Shown here one piece after another: positions 7,764 through 16,812 of a stretch of 64,000 bases of DNA. The DNA lies in contig CAZFYB010000002.1 of NCBI GenBank assembly GCA_964523145.1, forward strand, positions 1 through 64,000, given 5' to 3'. The notes under the pieces are model-generated. The model was not told where the DNA came from. It worked only from the letters and a program-made list of their open reading frames with translations, and made no database searches. This DNA comes from Microsaccharimonas sp964523145. GTDB taxonomy: Bacteria; Patescibacteriota; Saccharimonadia; Saccharimonadales; Saccharimonadaceae. Position 1 is the stretch's first letter, and each line of letters opens with the position of its first letter. Position numbers and translations under genes: made by a program.

Positions 7764-9272
7764 ATGTCACAAGCATTGTATCGAAAATATCGCAGCAAAT
7801 CTTTAGCTGAAGTTGTGGGCCAAGACCACATTACTGACATACTAACCCGTGCGCTCAAAAGCGGACGCGTTGCCCATGCGTACCTATTAACGGGGCCCCG
7901 TGGCGTTGGTAAAACTTCGATCGCTCGTATTTTGGCGCACGAAATTAATCAGTTACCCTACACTGAAGATTCGACTCATTTAGATATTATTGAAATTGAT
8001 GCCGCCAGTAATAACGGCGTTGAAGATGTTCGCGACCTCCGCGAAAAAGTACAAATAGCTCCCGTATCAGCAAGTAAAAAAGTGTACATTATTGATGAGG
8101 TGCACATGCTTTCTAAGCCAGCCTTTAACGCACTGCTTAAGACCCTTGAAGAGCCGCCAGAGCATGTGGTATTTATTTTAGCCACGACTGATGTTGAAAA
8201 ACTGCCTGCAACTATTGTTAGCCGCACTCAGCGCTTCGGGTTTCGCGCTATCGGCACCGAAGACGCCGTAAAACACCTGCGCACTATTGCCGACAAGGAA
8301 AAAATTACGATTTCCGATGATGCATTGCAGCTTATCGCCGAACGAGGCGATGGGAGTTTTCGTGACAGCATTAGTTTACTTGATCAACTTGCTAGTTTGG
8401 CCGATACCAAAGAAGGTATTACCGCATCACTTATCGAAACATCCCTCGGATTGGCACCAGCTACGATTGTCGAAGAGCTTTTAAAAGCAGTTGACGCACA
8501 CGATGTAACAACTATCGCCAAGCTGCTTGACCAAACCACCGGTAGTGGCATTAGCGCTACTACTTTAACCGATCAGCTGATTCAAACCCTGCGTCATACG
8601 GCTATCGAGAAACCCCAGCTATTAAGCCTTCTTGATGCCTTACTCGATGTATCCCGTTCAAGCCAACCAACTATTAAATTATTAAGTGTCCTCGGTACGC
8701 ACGCCCTCGAGCACACGAAACCAAAAACCGCCGCCCTAGCCGCACCCGTCCTCGAAGTTACTGCCACTATCGAAGAACTCTCCCGCCAAGCCACAAAAGC
8801 CAAGCCCGTTATTAAGACCGCCGCCGTAAGTAAGTCTACCGATGAAGTGGAAGAGACTGACGCTACTAAGAGTCAACATCTGCAGCCCGAAATGGAGTCG
8901 GCGCTCAAGCCCGATCTCAATTCCGGCGCGAAGCCGTTGACGACTAGTAGTGACAGTCTCGCTAGTTTTGATTGGGCAGCTTTAATTGAACACGCCCGCA
9001 AAAACTACGTAGCCCTCTTCAGCGTCCTCAGCAAATGCGGCCACGAACTAAAAGGCGACACTCTTACACTGTTTACGGTTAATGCCTTTTACAAGAAAAA
9101 GCTCGATGACCCAAAGTATAGCGCCCACCTCTATGAATCGATCAAATCACTGTTTAATTATCAACTAAACATCCACACCCTTCCCACACCTGCGCCCCTC
9201 GCAAACTCGCAAGCTGCTTCAGTAGCTGCTATTATGGGCGGAGGAAAAGAGGTTGCAGTCGATCCCGCCTAA
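7764..9272 (+). CDS. dnaX: DNA polymerase III subunit gamma/tau
   Basis: ATPase of the clamp loader. Walker A GPRGVGKTS is near residues 44-52, IDEVHMLSKPAFNALLKTLEEPP gives Walker B and domain II, and SRTQRF gives the SRC-type sensor. EIDAASNNGVEDVRDLR follows Walker A after only about 25 residues. The four-cysteine zinc module normally placed there is absent. The C-terminal region after about 330 is a Lys/Thr/Ala linker and then a folded tail. TATAAT lies about 26 nt upstream, with an AGGGGA SD. dnaB follows 31 bp later, probably co-transcribed. Confidence 0.92.
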   Translation: MSQALYRKYRSKSLAEVVGQDHITDILTRALKSGRVAHAYLLTGPRGVGKTSIARILAHEINQLPYTEDSTHLDIIEIDAASNNGVEDVRDLREKVQIAPVSASKKVYIIDEVHMLSKPAFNALLKTLEEPPEHVVFILATTDVEKLPATIVSRTQRFGFRAIGTEDAVKHLRTIADKEKITISDDALQLIAERGDGSFRDSISLLDQLASLADTKEGITASLIETSLGLAPATIVEELLKAVDAHDVTTIAKLLDQTTGSGISATTLTDQLIQTLRHTAIEKPQLLSLLDALLDVSRSSQPTIKLLSVLGTHALEHTKPKTAALAAPVLEVTATIEELSRQATKAKPVIKTAAVSKSTDEVEETDATKSQHLQPEMESALKPDLNSGAKPLTTSSDSLASFDWAALIEHARKNYVALFSVLSKCGHELKGDTLTLFTVNAFYKKKLDDPKYSAHLYESIKSLFNYQLNIHTLPTPAPLANSQAASVAAIMGGGKEVAVDPA

Positions 9273-9303
9273 CTGGCGCGACCAACCTCATAAATGAGGT
9301 AGC

Positions 9304-10653
9304 ATGGCTAATAAAAGCGTTCCCGCCGGGAAAGTCCCCCCACAAAATATCGATGCCGAGATGAGCCTGCTCGGTGCTGTTTTAATTGACGAAGAAACGC
9401 TCGCCGATATTTCAGAGCACGTAACGCCGAAAGACTTTTACGATAAACGGCACTCGTCAATTTTCGGGGCGATGATGCGCCTATACGAAAAACATAAACC
9501 AGTCGACTTACTTACGTTGACTGACGAGTTGAAACGTAAAGATGAACTTGATAGTGTTGGTGGCTCGGCATACATCTCTGAACTCACTAACTACGTACCG
9601 ACAGCTGCCCATGCCGAAACGTACGCTGAAATGGTCTCACAAAAAGCAATTCGGCGCCGGCTCATTAAAGCCAGTGCTGAAATTTCAGAGCTCGGGTTTA
9701 ACGAAGATTCAACAACGCAGGAACTCCTTGAACAAGCCGAAGCTGAACTGTTTTCGGTTAGTGACCAATCACTTAAACAAGACCTCGTCAGTATTGAGAC
9801 AATTCTTACTGATAGTTTCGACCGTATGGAAGAGTTGCACCGGAATAAAGGCGCCCTTCGTGGGGTGCGTACCGGTTACCGCGACCTTGATAATATGACC
9901 GCCGGGCTACAGCGAAGCGATTTAATCATCCTTGCAGCCCGACCAGCCATGGGTAAGACAACCCTCGTGACAAACCTTGCTTATAATGTGGCGACGATCG
10001 CCAAACAACCTGTACTGTTCTTTAGCCTCGAGATGAGTAAAGAGCAGCTGGTTGACCGTATGTTAGCCGATGCTTCCGGTGTTGATGCCTGGAATATTCG
10101 TACCGGTAATCTTTCAGATGATGACTTTAGTAAACTTTCAGATGCCATGGGTGAAATGGCTGAGGCGCCGATTTATATTGATGATACCCCGGGTGTGAGT
10201 GTACTCGAAATGCGCACCAAAGCCCGCCGTGCCGCACACGAGCAGCCCCTCGGCTTGATTATTGTTGACTACTTGCAACTTATGCAGGGGAGTGGCAAAA
10301 GTGACGGTAACCGCGTGCAAGAGGTGAGCGAAATCTCTCGTGGCCTCAAGTTGATTGCCCGTGAGTTAAATGTACCGGTTATTGCACTAAGTCAGCTGTC
10401 GCGTTCAGTTGAATCGCGTTCACCACAAGTACCGCAACTATCCGACCTTCGTGAATCGGGGTCTATCGAGCAAGATGCCGACATCGTTATGTTCATCTAC
10501 CGTGAAGCATACTATAATCCCGATACCGATCGTGACAATATTACCGACCTGATTATCGCTAAGCACCGTAACGGCCCAACAGGTAAAGTTGAACTGTACT
10601 TCCACCCAGAACGACTCCGCTTTATGTCACTCGATCGTAAGCATGATGAATAA
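9304..10653 (+). CDS. dnaB: Replicative DNA helicase DnaB
   Basis: Hexameric 5'-3' fork helicase. The N-terminal collar domain begins PPQNIDAEMSLLGAVLIDEE. The RecA-like core carries Walker A ARPAMGKTTL (about 212-221), FSLEMSKEQL, Walker B LIIVDYLQLM and LSQLSRSVESR, ending with DIVMFIYR. 449 aa is standard. No intein is present. The small stem CCTCA-taaa-TGAGG sits just before the start codon. It lies directly downstream of dnaX. Confidence 0.96.
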   Translation: MANKSVPAGKVPPQNIDAEMSLLGAVLIDEETLADISEHVTPKDFYDKRHSSIFGAMMRLYEKHKPVDLLTLTDELKRKDELDSVGGSAYISELTNYVPTAAHAETYAEMVSQKAIRRRLIKASAEISELGFNEDSTTQELLEQAEAELFSVSDQSLKQDLVSIETILTDSFDRMEELHRNKGALRGVRTGYRDLDNMTAGLQRSDLIILAARPAMGKTTLVTNLAYNVATIAKQPVLFFSLEMSKEQLVDRMLADASGVDAWNIRTGNLSDDDFSKLSDAMGEMAEAPIYIDDTPGVSVLEMRTKARRAAHEQPLGLIIVDYLQLMQGSGKSDGNRVQEVSEISRGLKLIARELNVPVIALSQLSRSVESRSPQVPQLSDLRESGSIEQDADIVMFIYREAYYNPDTDRDNITDLIIAKHRNGPTGKVELYFHPERLRFMSLDRKHDE

Positions 10654-10681
10654 TAAAAAAATGATATAATCGATAGAGAAT

Positions 10682-12112
10682 ATGGCGAAGCTTGATTTTT
10701 CAAAATACACCATTTACCGTTGGCGCTACGTCATTGGCTATAGCTTATTTGGGCTGCTTCTTGCGGGGCTCTTGATATTTGCAGGATTATATATCCCGGG
10801 TGGAATTTCAACTGAAGAGATGCGCGCTGCCGTTTCGAGTACAGCGCTCTCGTTGAGCGACCCTTCGTCATTTGCCATAGCCAACCTTCCTTACTACGGT
10901 TTACAGGCGCTCATTTTCTCTGTGTTTGGTATTTCCATTTTTACTATTAAATTACCCTCTCTCATACTCGCACTGCTATCAGCAATTGGATTCATCTTTT
11001 TATTGCGCCGTTGGTTCAAACCAAATATTGCGGTCTTAACCTCACTTATCGCCATATCAACAGGACAGTTTTTATTCGTTGCACAACAGGGGACACCTGG
11101 TATTTTGTATATCTTTTGGCCGATCGTCCTGTTGCTCCTTGGTACTCAAATTACCCGTGGTAAAAAGCTTCGTTTCTTATGGAAGTTTCTGTTTGCCGTT
11201 TCCGCAGCACTGAGCCTTTACACGCCTCTGAGCGTATACCCACTTATCGCAATTTTACTTGCTATTATTTTACACCCTCATTTACGAGCAGCGATTCGCC
11301 GCCTATCGAAACCGCGTATTGCAGTGGTAAGCGTTATATTTGTTGCGCTTATCGTACCATTAGTATTCAACATCATTAATAATCCACAGCTTGGATTAAC
11401 ACTACTAGGCGTTCCAGCTACCTGGCCGCCAGATCTACTGGCAAACGCCGTAACAGTATTAAAACAATACTTTATGTTCTGGGCACCAAGTGTTTCAAGC
11501 CTCATGACACCAGTATTTGGTTTAGGTTCGGCTATTATTATTGGACTTGGACTATACCGTATTATTCGGACACGCGATACAACTCGTAGTTATTTAATTA
11601 TTATCTGGATACTTTGTTTGATACCGGTACTACTGCTTAACCCCCGCTTCACCAGCGTGACGTTTGTGCCTTCAATGCTGCTTATGGCCGCCGGTTTAAC
11701 GAGCTTGATTAGTTATTGGTATCGTTTATTCCCACTGAACCCGTATGCTCGTATTGCCGGCTTGATTCCTATTATCATATTAGTATTTGCGCTGATCGTT
11801 TCAGGGCTCGCTCGCTATGTTAACGGCTATCACTATAGTCCGGTTCAAGCACCGTTATTCTCAAACGACCTCACACTCCTTCCAAAAGATACGCGGCAAC
11901 TTATTGTGTCTGATGACGAAACTGATTTTTATCAAGCAGTTGCCGAGCACCGTGATGACATTGAGATGGTGCAAACCCCCACGGCAGATACCTTTACCGC
12001 AACCCGCGAAGCACGAGCAACCTTCACTGGTTACGAGATAGTTCAAATCATCACTAACCCCCATGCGCACGATGCTGACCGCTGGTACCTCTACAAAAAA
12101 ATAGCAGAGTAA
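10682..12112 (+). CDS. GT-C type (PMT/ArnT-like) membrane glycosyltransferase
   Basis: An integral membrane protein with about 10-12 predicted helices and a ~75-residue soluble C-terminus. The order of TM1, a first loop with acidic residues (EEMRAA near 43-48) and a following TM cluster fits GT39/GT83-type transferases that use polyprenyl-phosphate sugars. The loop Glu could be catalytic, but I cannot assign donor or acceptor. A TATAAT lies 11 nt before the ATG, so the leader is very short. It is placed between dnaB and ybaB-recR without obvious functional linkage. Confidence 0.6.
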   Translation: MAKLDFSKYTIYRWRYVIGYSLFGLLLAGLLIFAGLYIPGGISTEEMRAAVSSTALSLSDPSSFAIANLPYYGLQALIFSVFGISIFTIKLPSLILALLSAIGFIFLLRRWFKPNIAVLTSLIAISTGQFLFVAQQGTPGILYIFWPIVLLLLGTQITRGKKLRFLWKFLFAVSAALSLYTPLSVYPLIAILLAIILHPHLRAAIRRLSKPRIAVVSVIFVALIVPLVFNIINNPQLGLTLLGVPATWPPDLLANAVTVLKQYFMFWAPSVSSLMTPVFGLGSAIIIGLGLYRIIRTRDTTRSYLIIIWILCLIPVLLLNPRFTSVTFVPSMLLMAAGLTSLISYWYRLFPLNPYARIAGLIPIIILVFALIVSGLARYVNGYHYSPVQAPLFSNDLTLLPKDTRQLIVSDDETDFYQAVAEHRDDIEMVQTPTADTFTATREARATFTGYEIVQIITNPHAHDADRWYLYKKIAE

Positions 12113-12157
12113 CGTATACTATCAGTAGTAAAGTGACTAATTAGACGGAGACCTACC

Positions 12158-12448
12158 ATGGCTTTTGACCAAGTAAAGATGTTAAACAAATTGCGCAAAG
12201 CGCAGAGCGACCTAAAAAAAGAAATTATTGAAGTTGAAGCGGGCGATGGTGCGGTTGTCGTACAAGTCACCGGTGAACTTAAAGTGAAAAAAATTACTAT
12301 CGACCCTGAACAAGTTGACCTTGCTGATATTGCTGAACTTGAACACTGGCTCGAAATTGCTATTCGTGATGGCCTGGCAAAAGCTCAAGAAGTTGCTGCC
12401 GAAAAGATGAAGCCCCTCATGGGCGGTCTTGGTAACTTAGGCCTGTAG
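12158..12448 (+). CDS. YbaB/EbfC nucleoid-associated protein
   Basis: A small DNA-binding dimer, 96 aa. The family pattern is clear: an N-terminal helix (KMLNKLRKAQSDLKKE), the strand pair VVVQVTGELKVKKITIDPE, then a helix ending in a Gly-rich tail MGGLGNLGL. GGAG upstream serves as SD. The stop is 1 nt from the recR start, the classic ybaB-recR pairing, suggesting a role in recombination and nucleoid organisation. Confidence 0.9.
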   Translation: MAFDQVKMLNKLRKAQSDLKKEIIEVEAGDGAVVVQVTGELKVKKITIDPEQVDLADIAELEHWLEIAIRDGLAKAQEVAAEKMKPLMGGLGNLGL

Positions 12449-12449
12449 T

Positions 12450-13067
12450 ATGGCCCGTTTGCTGCCAGCAGCACTTGAGAAGCTGATTGATGAGCTCGGG
12501 CGCTTGCCCGGTGTTGGGAACCGCACCGCAGAACGGTATGCGTACTATTTACTTCGCGCTGACCAACGTATTAATGATGGTATGGCAACGGCTATTCACG
12601 ACATCCATGCGCGGGTAAAAACCTGCCCGGTGACATTTGCCTTGATCGATGCCGAGGAAGACATTTCACCTCTTTACAGCGATAGCAGTCGCGACCGTAA
12701 ACTTATTGCTGTTGTGGAGGAGCCGCTTGATATTGTTGCTCTTGAGCGTACCGGTCAATTTAAAGGCACGTATCATGTACTAGGTGGAGCAATGAGCCCA
12801 ATTGATGGTATCGGCCCTGAACAGCTCCATATACCTGAACTGTTAAAGCGCATCGCTGAAGATGAAGTAGAAGAACTTATCATTGCTACCAATGCAAGCG
12901 TTGAAGGCGAATCAACAGCACTATTTCTACAAAAACATATTCGAGATGCCGGTATGGACGTAAAGATGAGTCGCTTAGCACGAGGTATCCCCGTGGGTGT
13001 TGACTTAGAATATGCCGATCAAATCACCCTTGGGCACGCCCTCGAAGGTCGGCGCCAGTTACTATAA
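12450..13067 (+). CDS. recR: Recombination mediator RecR
   Basis: Works with RecO(/F) to load RecA at gaps. The N-terminal HhH (LPGVGNRTAERYAYYLL), the Toprim segment VVEEPLDIVALERTGQF and the Walker-B-like C-terminal region (ARGIPVGVDLEYADQITLGHAL) are intact; 205 aa is normal. Oddly, the zinc finger is degenerate: the first half reads CPVT and the second half, before the conserved SRDR, reads PLYS. Only one of four cysteines therefore remains. It is translationally adjacent to ybaB. Confidence 0.93.
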   Translation: MARLLPAALEKLIDELGRLPGVGNRTAERYAYYLLRADQRINDGMATAIHDIHARVKTCPVTFALIDAEEDISPLYSDSSRDRKLIAVVEEPLDIVALERTGQFKGTYHVLGGAMSPIDGIGPEQLHIPELLKRIAEDEVEELIIATNASVEGESTALFLQKHIRDAGMDVKMSRLARGIPVGVDLEYADQITLGHALEGRRQLL

Positions 13068-13112
13068 AACAGCCCCGTCCTCTCAACCTATAGAGCAGGG
13101 AGAGGACGGGGC
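13068..13112 (-). terminator. Perfect 13-bp hairpin terminator
   Basis: GCCCCGTCCTCTC (13072-13084) pairs perfectly with GAGAGGACGGGGC (13100-13112). On the minus strand it is followed by TGTTTTATAG, so it terminates the 167-aa membrane gene; it may also end recR transcripts. Confidence 0.85.
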
Positions 13113-13123
13113 GCACTTCTGGG

Positions 13124-13627
13124 CTACGCAGTACGGGTATTATACCCACGTATTGTCGTAATGAGTTGTTGAATAACCTGCCGAGGTATTTTTCGATCCG
13201 GCTTCAACTCATCTTGAATACTGCGTTTTGTTACAAAAAAGCTGTGGAGCTTGGCATGATCGTCCGCTACATCAATCAAAAATACCGACTTGTGGCGTGC
13301 GGTAATATCGATAGCAGTACCACTACTCTCTACTATCGTCACCTTATTCGCTCTTCGCGTGCAAAGAGATAGTTCTCGGTACAGGCGGCGCAGTGTCTTC
13401 ATGTTCAGGTATTCCTCCTGCGCAAGCGCAACTACAGGGCCCACGCTCATCGCACAGACAACCACGATCAGGAAGAAAAACACAGCTCCTATAATAGGAA
13501 CTGCTGTAAGTTCGGAATGAATGAGGGTGATCATCGCTACGAAGCTGCGCATACAGGTGATAAACAGCAGCACGAGCAAAGCGAACCCTACAATGGCTAG
13601 ATAGTACTTTTTTGTAGAGAAGTGCAT
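13124..13627 (-). CDS. Two-TM membrane protein with soluble C-terminal domain, 167 aa
   Basis: Unrecognised family. Two transmembrane helices (about 10-32 and 45-68) are followed by a cytoplasmic basic region and a ~90-residue soluble domain. The ATG at 13627 is chosen over an upstream in-frame start at 13675 because GGAGGGG lies 7-8 nt before it. It shares its layout with the next gene (two TM helices, then a ~100-aa domain ending in a helical tail), suggesting distant paralogy. Each gene has its own terminator built on a GCCCCG stem. Confidence 0.6.
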   Translation of the reverse strand: MHFSTKKYYLAIVGFALLVLLFITCMRSFVAMITLIHSELTAVPIIGAVFFFLIVVVCAMSVGPVVALAQEEYLNMKTLRRLYRELSLCTRRANKVTIVESSGTAIDITARHKSVFLIDVADDHAKLHSFFVTKRSIQDELKPDRKIPRQVIQQLITTIRGYNTRTA

Positions 13628-13705
13628 CTTGCACCCCTCCTTTCTCAAGTTTTTGGTCGAGCGGGCAGATGGCAAGTTGGGTATATTATGACATAATTAT
13701 TTCTC

Positions 13706-13755
13706 AAATGAAATAGCCCCGGCCTCTCACCCTTTGACAGGGGAGGGGACGGGGC
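13706..13755 (-). terminator. GCCCCG-stem terminator
   Basis: GCCCCG (13716-13721) pairs with CGGGGC (13750-13755), with inner CC/GG and pyrimidine/purine pairing. The minus-strand tail reads TATTTCATTTG. It resembles the hairpin after the neighbouring paralogue. Confidence 0.75.
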
Positions 13756-13761
13756 CGTACT

Positions 13762-14247
13762 TCAGGCACTGACCAACGGCTTGGACTGAAGCAAGAATAC
13801 CTCGAGTCGGCTGCGCAGTTGTTTGAGCTCTCGCGGCTCGATAACCCGCACAAGGTTGTCGTGCACCCCATCGGGATGAGCAACGATTCGTCGAACCGTT
13901 CCGGGTCCGATGAAGTCGATACCGAACCTATCTTCGTAGCGAGACAGGTCCACACATTCGTAACCCTCCATGTTCAGCTTGAGCGAATCAAGCGGCGTGT
14001 GAAGGACATCGGTACGCATGAGTTCATCGAGAACCTCGTTGATTCCATCGATCTGCCACTTGCGTGCGATCGAGCGGATGAGCCAAACGATCGAACCGAC
14101 TGTTGCCAAAGAGGCGCCGGCGGTGATGGACGCGAAGACGGTGTAGCTCGGGTGCTGCAGCCAGAAGTTGGCCGAGTAGATGAGTGCGAGCACCGACAGG
14201 GCGATGAAGATCAGGTTGAGAGCAAATGCTTTGATGGTGAAGTACAT
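13762..14247 (-). CDS. Two-TM membrane protein with soluble C-terminal domain, 161 aa
   Basis: Unrecognised. Transmembrane helices at about 6-28 and 35-58 are followed by a soluble domain rich in charged residues (VDLSRYEDRFGIDFIG, then RRIVAHPDGVHDNLVRVIEP). It is G+C-rich compared with the DHH gene on the other side. The start follows the SD AAGGAG at good spacing and a strong promoter at 14305-14333. Same architecture as the preceding gene, hence a probable tandem paralogue pair, each separately transcribed. Confidence 0.6.
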   Translation of the reverse strand: MYFTIKAFALNLIFIALSVLALIYSANFWLQHPSYTVFASITAGASLATVGSIVWLIRSIARKWQIDGINEVLDELMRTDVLHTPLDSLKLNMEGYECVDLSRYEDRFGIDFIGPGTVRRIVAHPDGVHDNLVRVIEPRELKQLRSRLEVFLLQSKPLVSA

Positions 14248-14304
14248 TTCTGTACTCCTTTCTTCAGTTCAAGTGAATTGGGTAGGGGAATACAGAATGC
14301 GTGT

Positions 14305-14333
14305 ATTATAGCATATTTAATTAAAATAGTCAA
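14305..14333 (-). promoter_or_regulatory. Consensus promoter of the 161-aa gene
   Basis: Minus-strand TTGACT, 17 bp, TATAAT. It overlaps the upstream region of the divergent leaderless gene, whose -10 TACAAT is at 14341-14346. Confidence 0.85.
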
Positions 14334-14354
14334 TATCTGCTACAATAGATACCA

Positions 14355-15353
14355 ATGTTTAAAGATACTATTCAACTTATTTCAGACGCTCAAAAAATCG
14401 TGGTTATTCAAGCTGAAAACCCCGATGGGGACAGTTTAGCGAGCTCATTAGCTCTTGAGGAAATCTTGTCCGATGCTGGTAAAGATGTGGTAATGTTCTG
14501 CGCTATCGATATCCCTAAATATCTACGTTATATTAATGGTTGGGATCGTGTTGTAAAAGACTGGCCTACTGACCGAGATATGGCAATTATTGTGGATACT
14601 TCAAGTAAAACGCTGCTTGCTCAAGCCTTGGTGATACCTGGTGTACAAAGTTTCATGGAATCTCACCCAGTACTTATTATCGACCACCACCAAGATGATG
14701 AGGGCGACCTGCCGTTCACTACTACGAACTTAATTGTTAACACTTCGGTTGCTACAGGCGAAATCATTTATGGACTCGCTAAAGAGGCAGGTTGGAGTAT
14801 AAACCCTCAAGCAGCTGAATGCATGTTTATTTCAATTCAAGCTGATAGCTTAGGCCTTACAACCCAAAACACTACCGCTGATAGCTATAAGGTGGCCGCT
14901 GATTTAGTAGCACTTGGTGCCGTGCCTGCAACTATTGAAGCTCGCCGCCGCGAGTACATGAAAAAGCCAGCCGATATCCTTGAGTACAAGGGTAAACTTA
15001 TCGAACGAATCGAATACCACCTTGACGGTAAATTAGCGACCGTTCATATACCTTGGGCTGAAATCGAAGAATACAGCGATCGCTACAACCCGAGCGTCCT
15101 TGTACTTGATGAAATGCGCCTCGTAGACACCGTACAAGTCGCTGTAGCCATCAAAACCTATCCAGACGGCAAAGCTACGGGTAAAATACGGGCTAACGTT
15201 CCTGTGGGCCACAGTGTTGCGGGATATTTTGGTGGTGGTGGTCACCAATACGCTTCTGGCTTTAAAATTCATGAAAAATATGACACACTCATTTCAGAAT
15301 TAGTAACCGCAGTAGACAAGGCATTAACCGACTATGAGTCTTCAGTTTCATAA
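14355..15353 (+). CDS. DHH/DHHA1 phosphoesterase (NrnA-like)
   Basis: Likely degrades nanoRNA/pAp or cyclic-dinucleotide breakdown products. Motif I NPDGDSLASS (about residues 23-32), motif II AIIVDTSS, motif III DHHQDDEGD and the C-terminal DHHA1 Gly-rich GGGGHQYASGF are all present; 332 aa fits. TACAAT ends 8 nt before the ATG with no SD, so it is predicted leaderless. It overlaps cysS by 20 bp in another frame, so the pair is co-transcribed. Confidence 0.88.
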   Translation: MFKDTIQLISDAQKIVVIQAENPDGDSLASSLALEEILSDAGKDVVMFCAIDIPKYLRYINGWDRVVKDWPTDRDMAIIVDTSSKTLLAQALVIPGVQSFMESHPVLIIDHHQDDEGDLPFTTTNLIVNTSVATGEIIYGLAKEAGWSINPQAAECMFISIQADSLGLTTQNTTADSYKVAADLVALGAVPATIEARRREYMKKPADILEYKGKLIERIEYHLDGKLATVHIPWAEIEEYSDRYNPSVLVLDEMRLVDTVQVAVAIKTYPDGKATGKIRANVPVGHSVAGYFGGGGHQYASGFKIHEKYDTLISELVTAVDKALTDYESSVS

Positions 15354-16812
15354 CCAACTTAGTAAAACAATCGACCCTTTTGCGCCTAATACCGAAGGTA
15401 TCGTGCATCTGTATACCTGTGGCCCAACAGTATATAACTACTTAACCGTAGGTAACTGGACAGCCTACATTTATTGGGACACCCTGGTTCGATTACTATT
15501 GGCGAATAATTATGAAGTGACGCGCGTTATGAACATTACTGATGTCGGACATTTAGTAAGTGATGGTGACGAAGGTGAAGATAAGCTCGAAAAGGGTGCT
15601 AAGCGCGAAGGCAAGACCGCCTGGGAAGTCGCCGAGTTTTATACTCAAGATTTTATTGAAGGTATGAAAGCCTTAAACCTTATTGCTCCTACCCATATGC
15701 CAAAGGCGACAGATTACATTCCTCAACAACTAGAGTTAGTTCGAACGTTAAAAGATAAAGGCTTTACCTACCAAATTGATGATGGCATCTACTTTGACAC
15801 CATCAAATTCCCCACCTATGCCGACTTTGCAGGGCTCGACCTTGATGCACAACGAGCAGGCGCTCGGGTAGAATTTAATCCCGAAAAACACAATCATAGC
15901 GATTTTGCATTATGGAAGTTTACTCCCGAAAACGAAACTCGCGACATGGAATGGGAAACACCACAAGACCTTTTGAGCGATTCAACGCCGCGCGATGGTT
16001 TTAGCCCCAAAATGGGCTTTCCTGGCTGGCACCTCGAATGCTCGGCCATGGCCATGACTCTTCTTGGTAATACTATCGATATCCACACCGGCGGCATCGA
16101 TCACATTCCAGTACATCACACCAACGAAATTGCCCAATCCGAAGCAGCTAGCGGAGAGCAATTCGCCAATTACTGGCTCCACAACAACCACCTTAAGGTT
16201 GATGGGACTAAAATTAGTAAGTCACTGGGAAATGGATATACCTTGAAGGATATCGCTGAAAAAGGGTGCGATCCGCTTGATCTGCGACTTTTCGTTTTGC
16301 AAAGTCATTATCGCAGCGAAGGTAACTTTACCTTCGAAAACTTGTCTGCCGCACGCAACCGCCGTAACAACTGGCGCAATATCGCCGCGCTTCGTCATCA
16401 AACACACGACACGCTACAAACTGATGAAGACAATGAAACAGATAGTAAGTCGGTGTCACTGTACGCTGCTCAGCAAGCCCTAGTAGAAGCGCTAGGAAAC
16501 GATTTAGACACACCGGCAGTTATGGCTATCATCGATGACGCTTTCGACCGTATTGCTTCGCATCGGCTTGATACTATCCACCAACATGCACTCGTGAGCT
16601 TTATCGAAACTATCGATGAGCTGCTTGGTTTAAAACTCCTCAGTACCACTCCTGATATAACTGATGAACAGAAACGCATCATTATTGAACGCACCCGAGC
16701 ACGTGAACAAAAAGAATACGAACGCTCTGATAAGCTGCGCGCTGAACTAGAAAAAAGCGGCATCACTGTGCGTGACACCGCTTCTGGCCCTGTCTGGGAA
16801 TACGTTAGTTAA
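15334..16812 (+). CDS. cysS: Cysteinyl-tRNA synthetase
   Basis: Charges tRNA-Cys. YTCGPTVYN near the N-terminus, the zinc-site elements LECSAMAM and GIDHIPVHHTNEIAQSEA, and the KMSKS-type KISKSLGN are present; 492 aa is typical. The HIGH/HIGN motif reads TVGN, so the first histidine, normally involved in ATP binding, is missing in the sequence as given. MNITDVGHLV and the rest of the core look intact. The start lies inside the preceding phosphoesterase gene. Confidence 0.95.
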   Translation: MSLQFHNQLSKTIDPFAPNTEGIVHLYTCGPTVYNYLTVGNWTAYIYWDTLVRLLLANNYEVTRVMNITDVGHLVSDGDEGEDKLEKGAKREGKTAWEVAEFYTQDFIEGMKALNLIAPTHMPKATDYIPQQLELVRTLKDKGFTYQIDDGIYFDTIKFPTYADFAGLDLDAQRAGARVEFNPEKHNHSDFALWKFTPENETRDMEWETPQDLLSDSTPRDGFSPKMGFPGWHLECSAMAMTLLGNTIDIHTGGIDHIPVHHTNEIAQSEAASGEQFANYWLHNNHLKVDGTKISKSLGNGYTLKDIAEKGCDPLDLRLFVLQSHYRSEGNFTFENLSAARNRRNNWRNIAALRHQTHDTLQTDEDNETDSKSVSLYAAQQALVEALGNDLDTPAVMAIIDDAFDRIASHRLDTIHQHALVSFIETIDELLGLKLLSTTPDITDEQKRIIIERTRAREQKEYERSDKLRAELEKSGITVRDTASGPVWEYVS

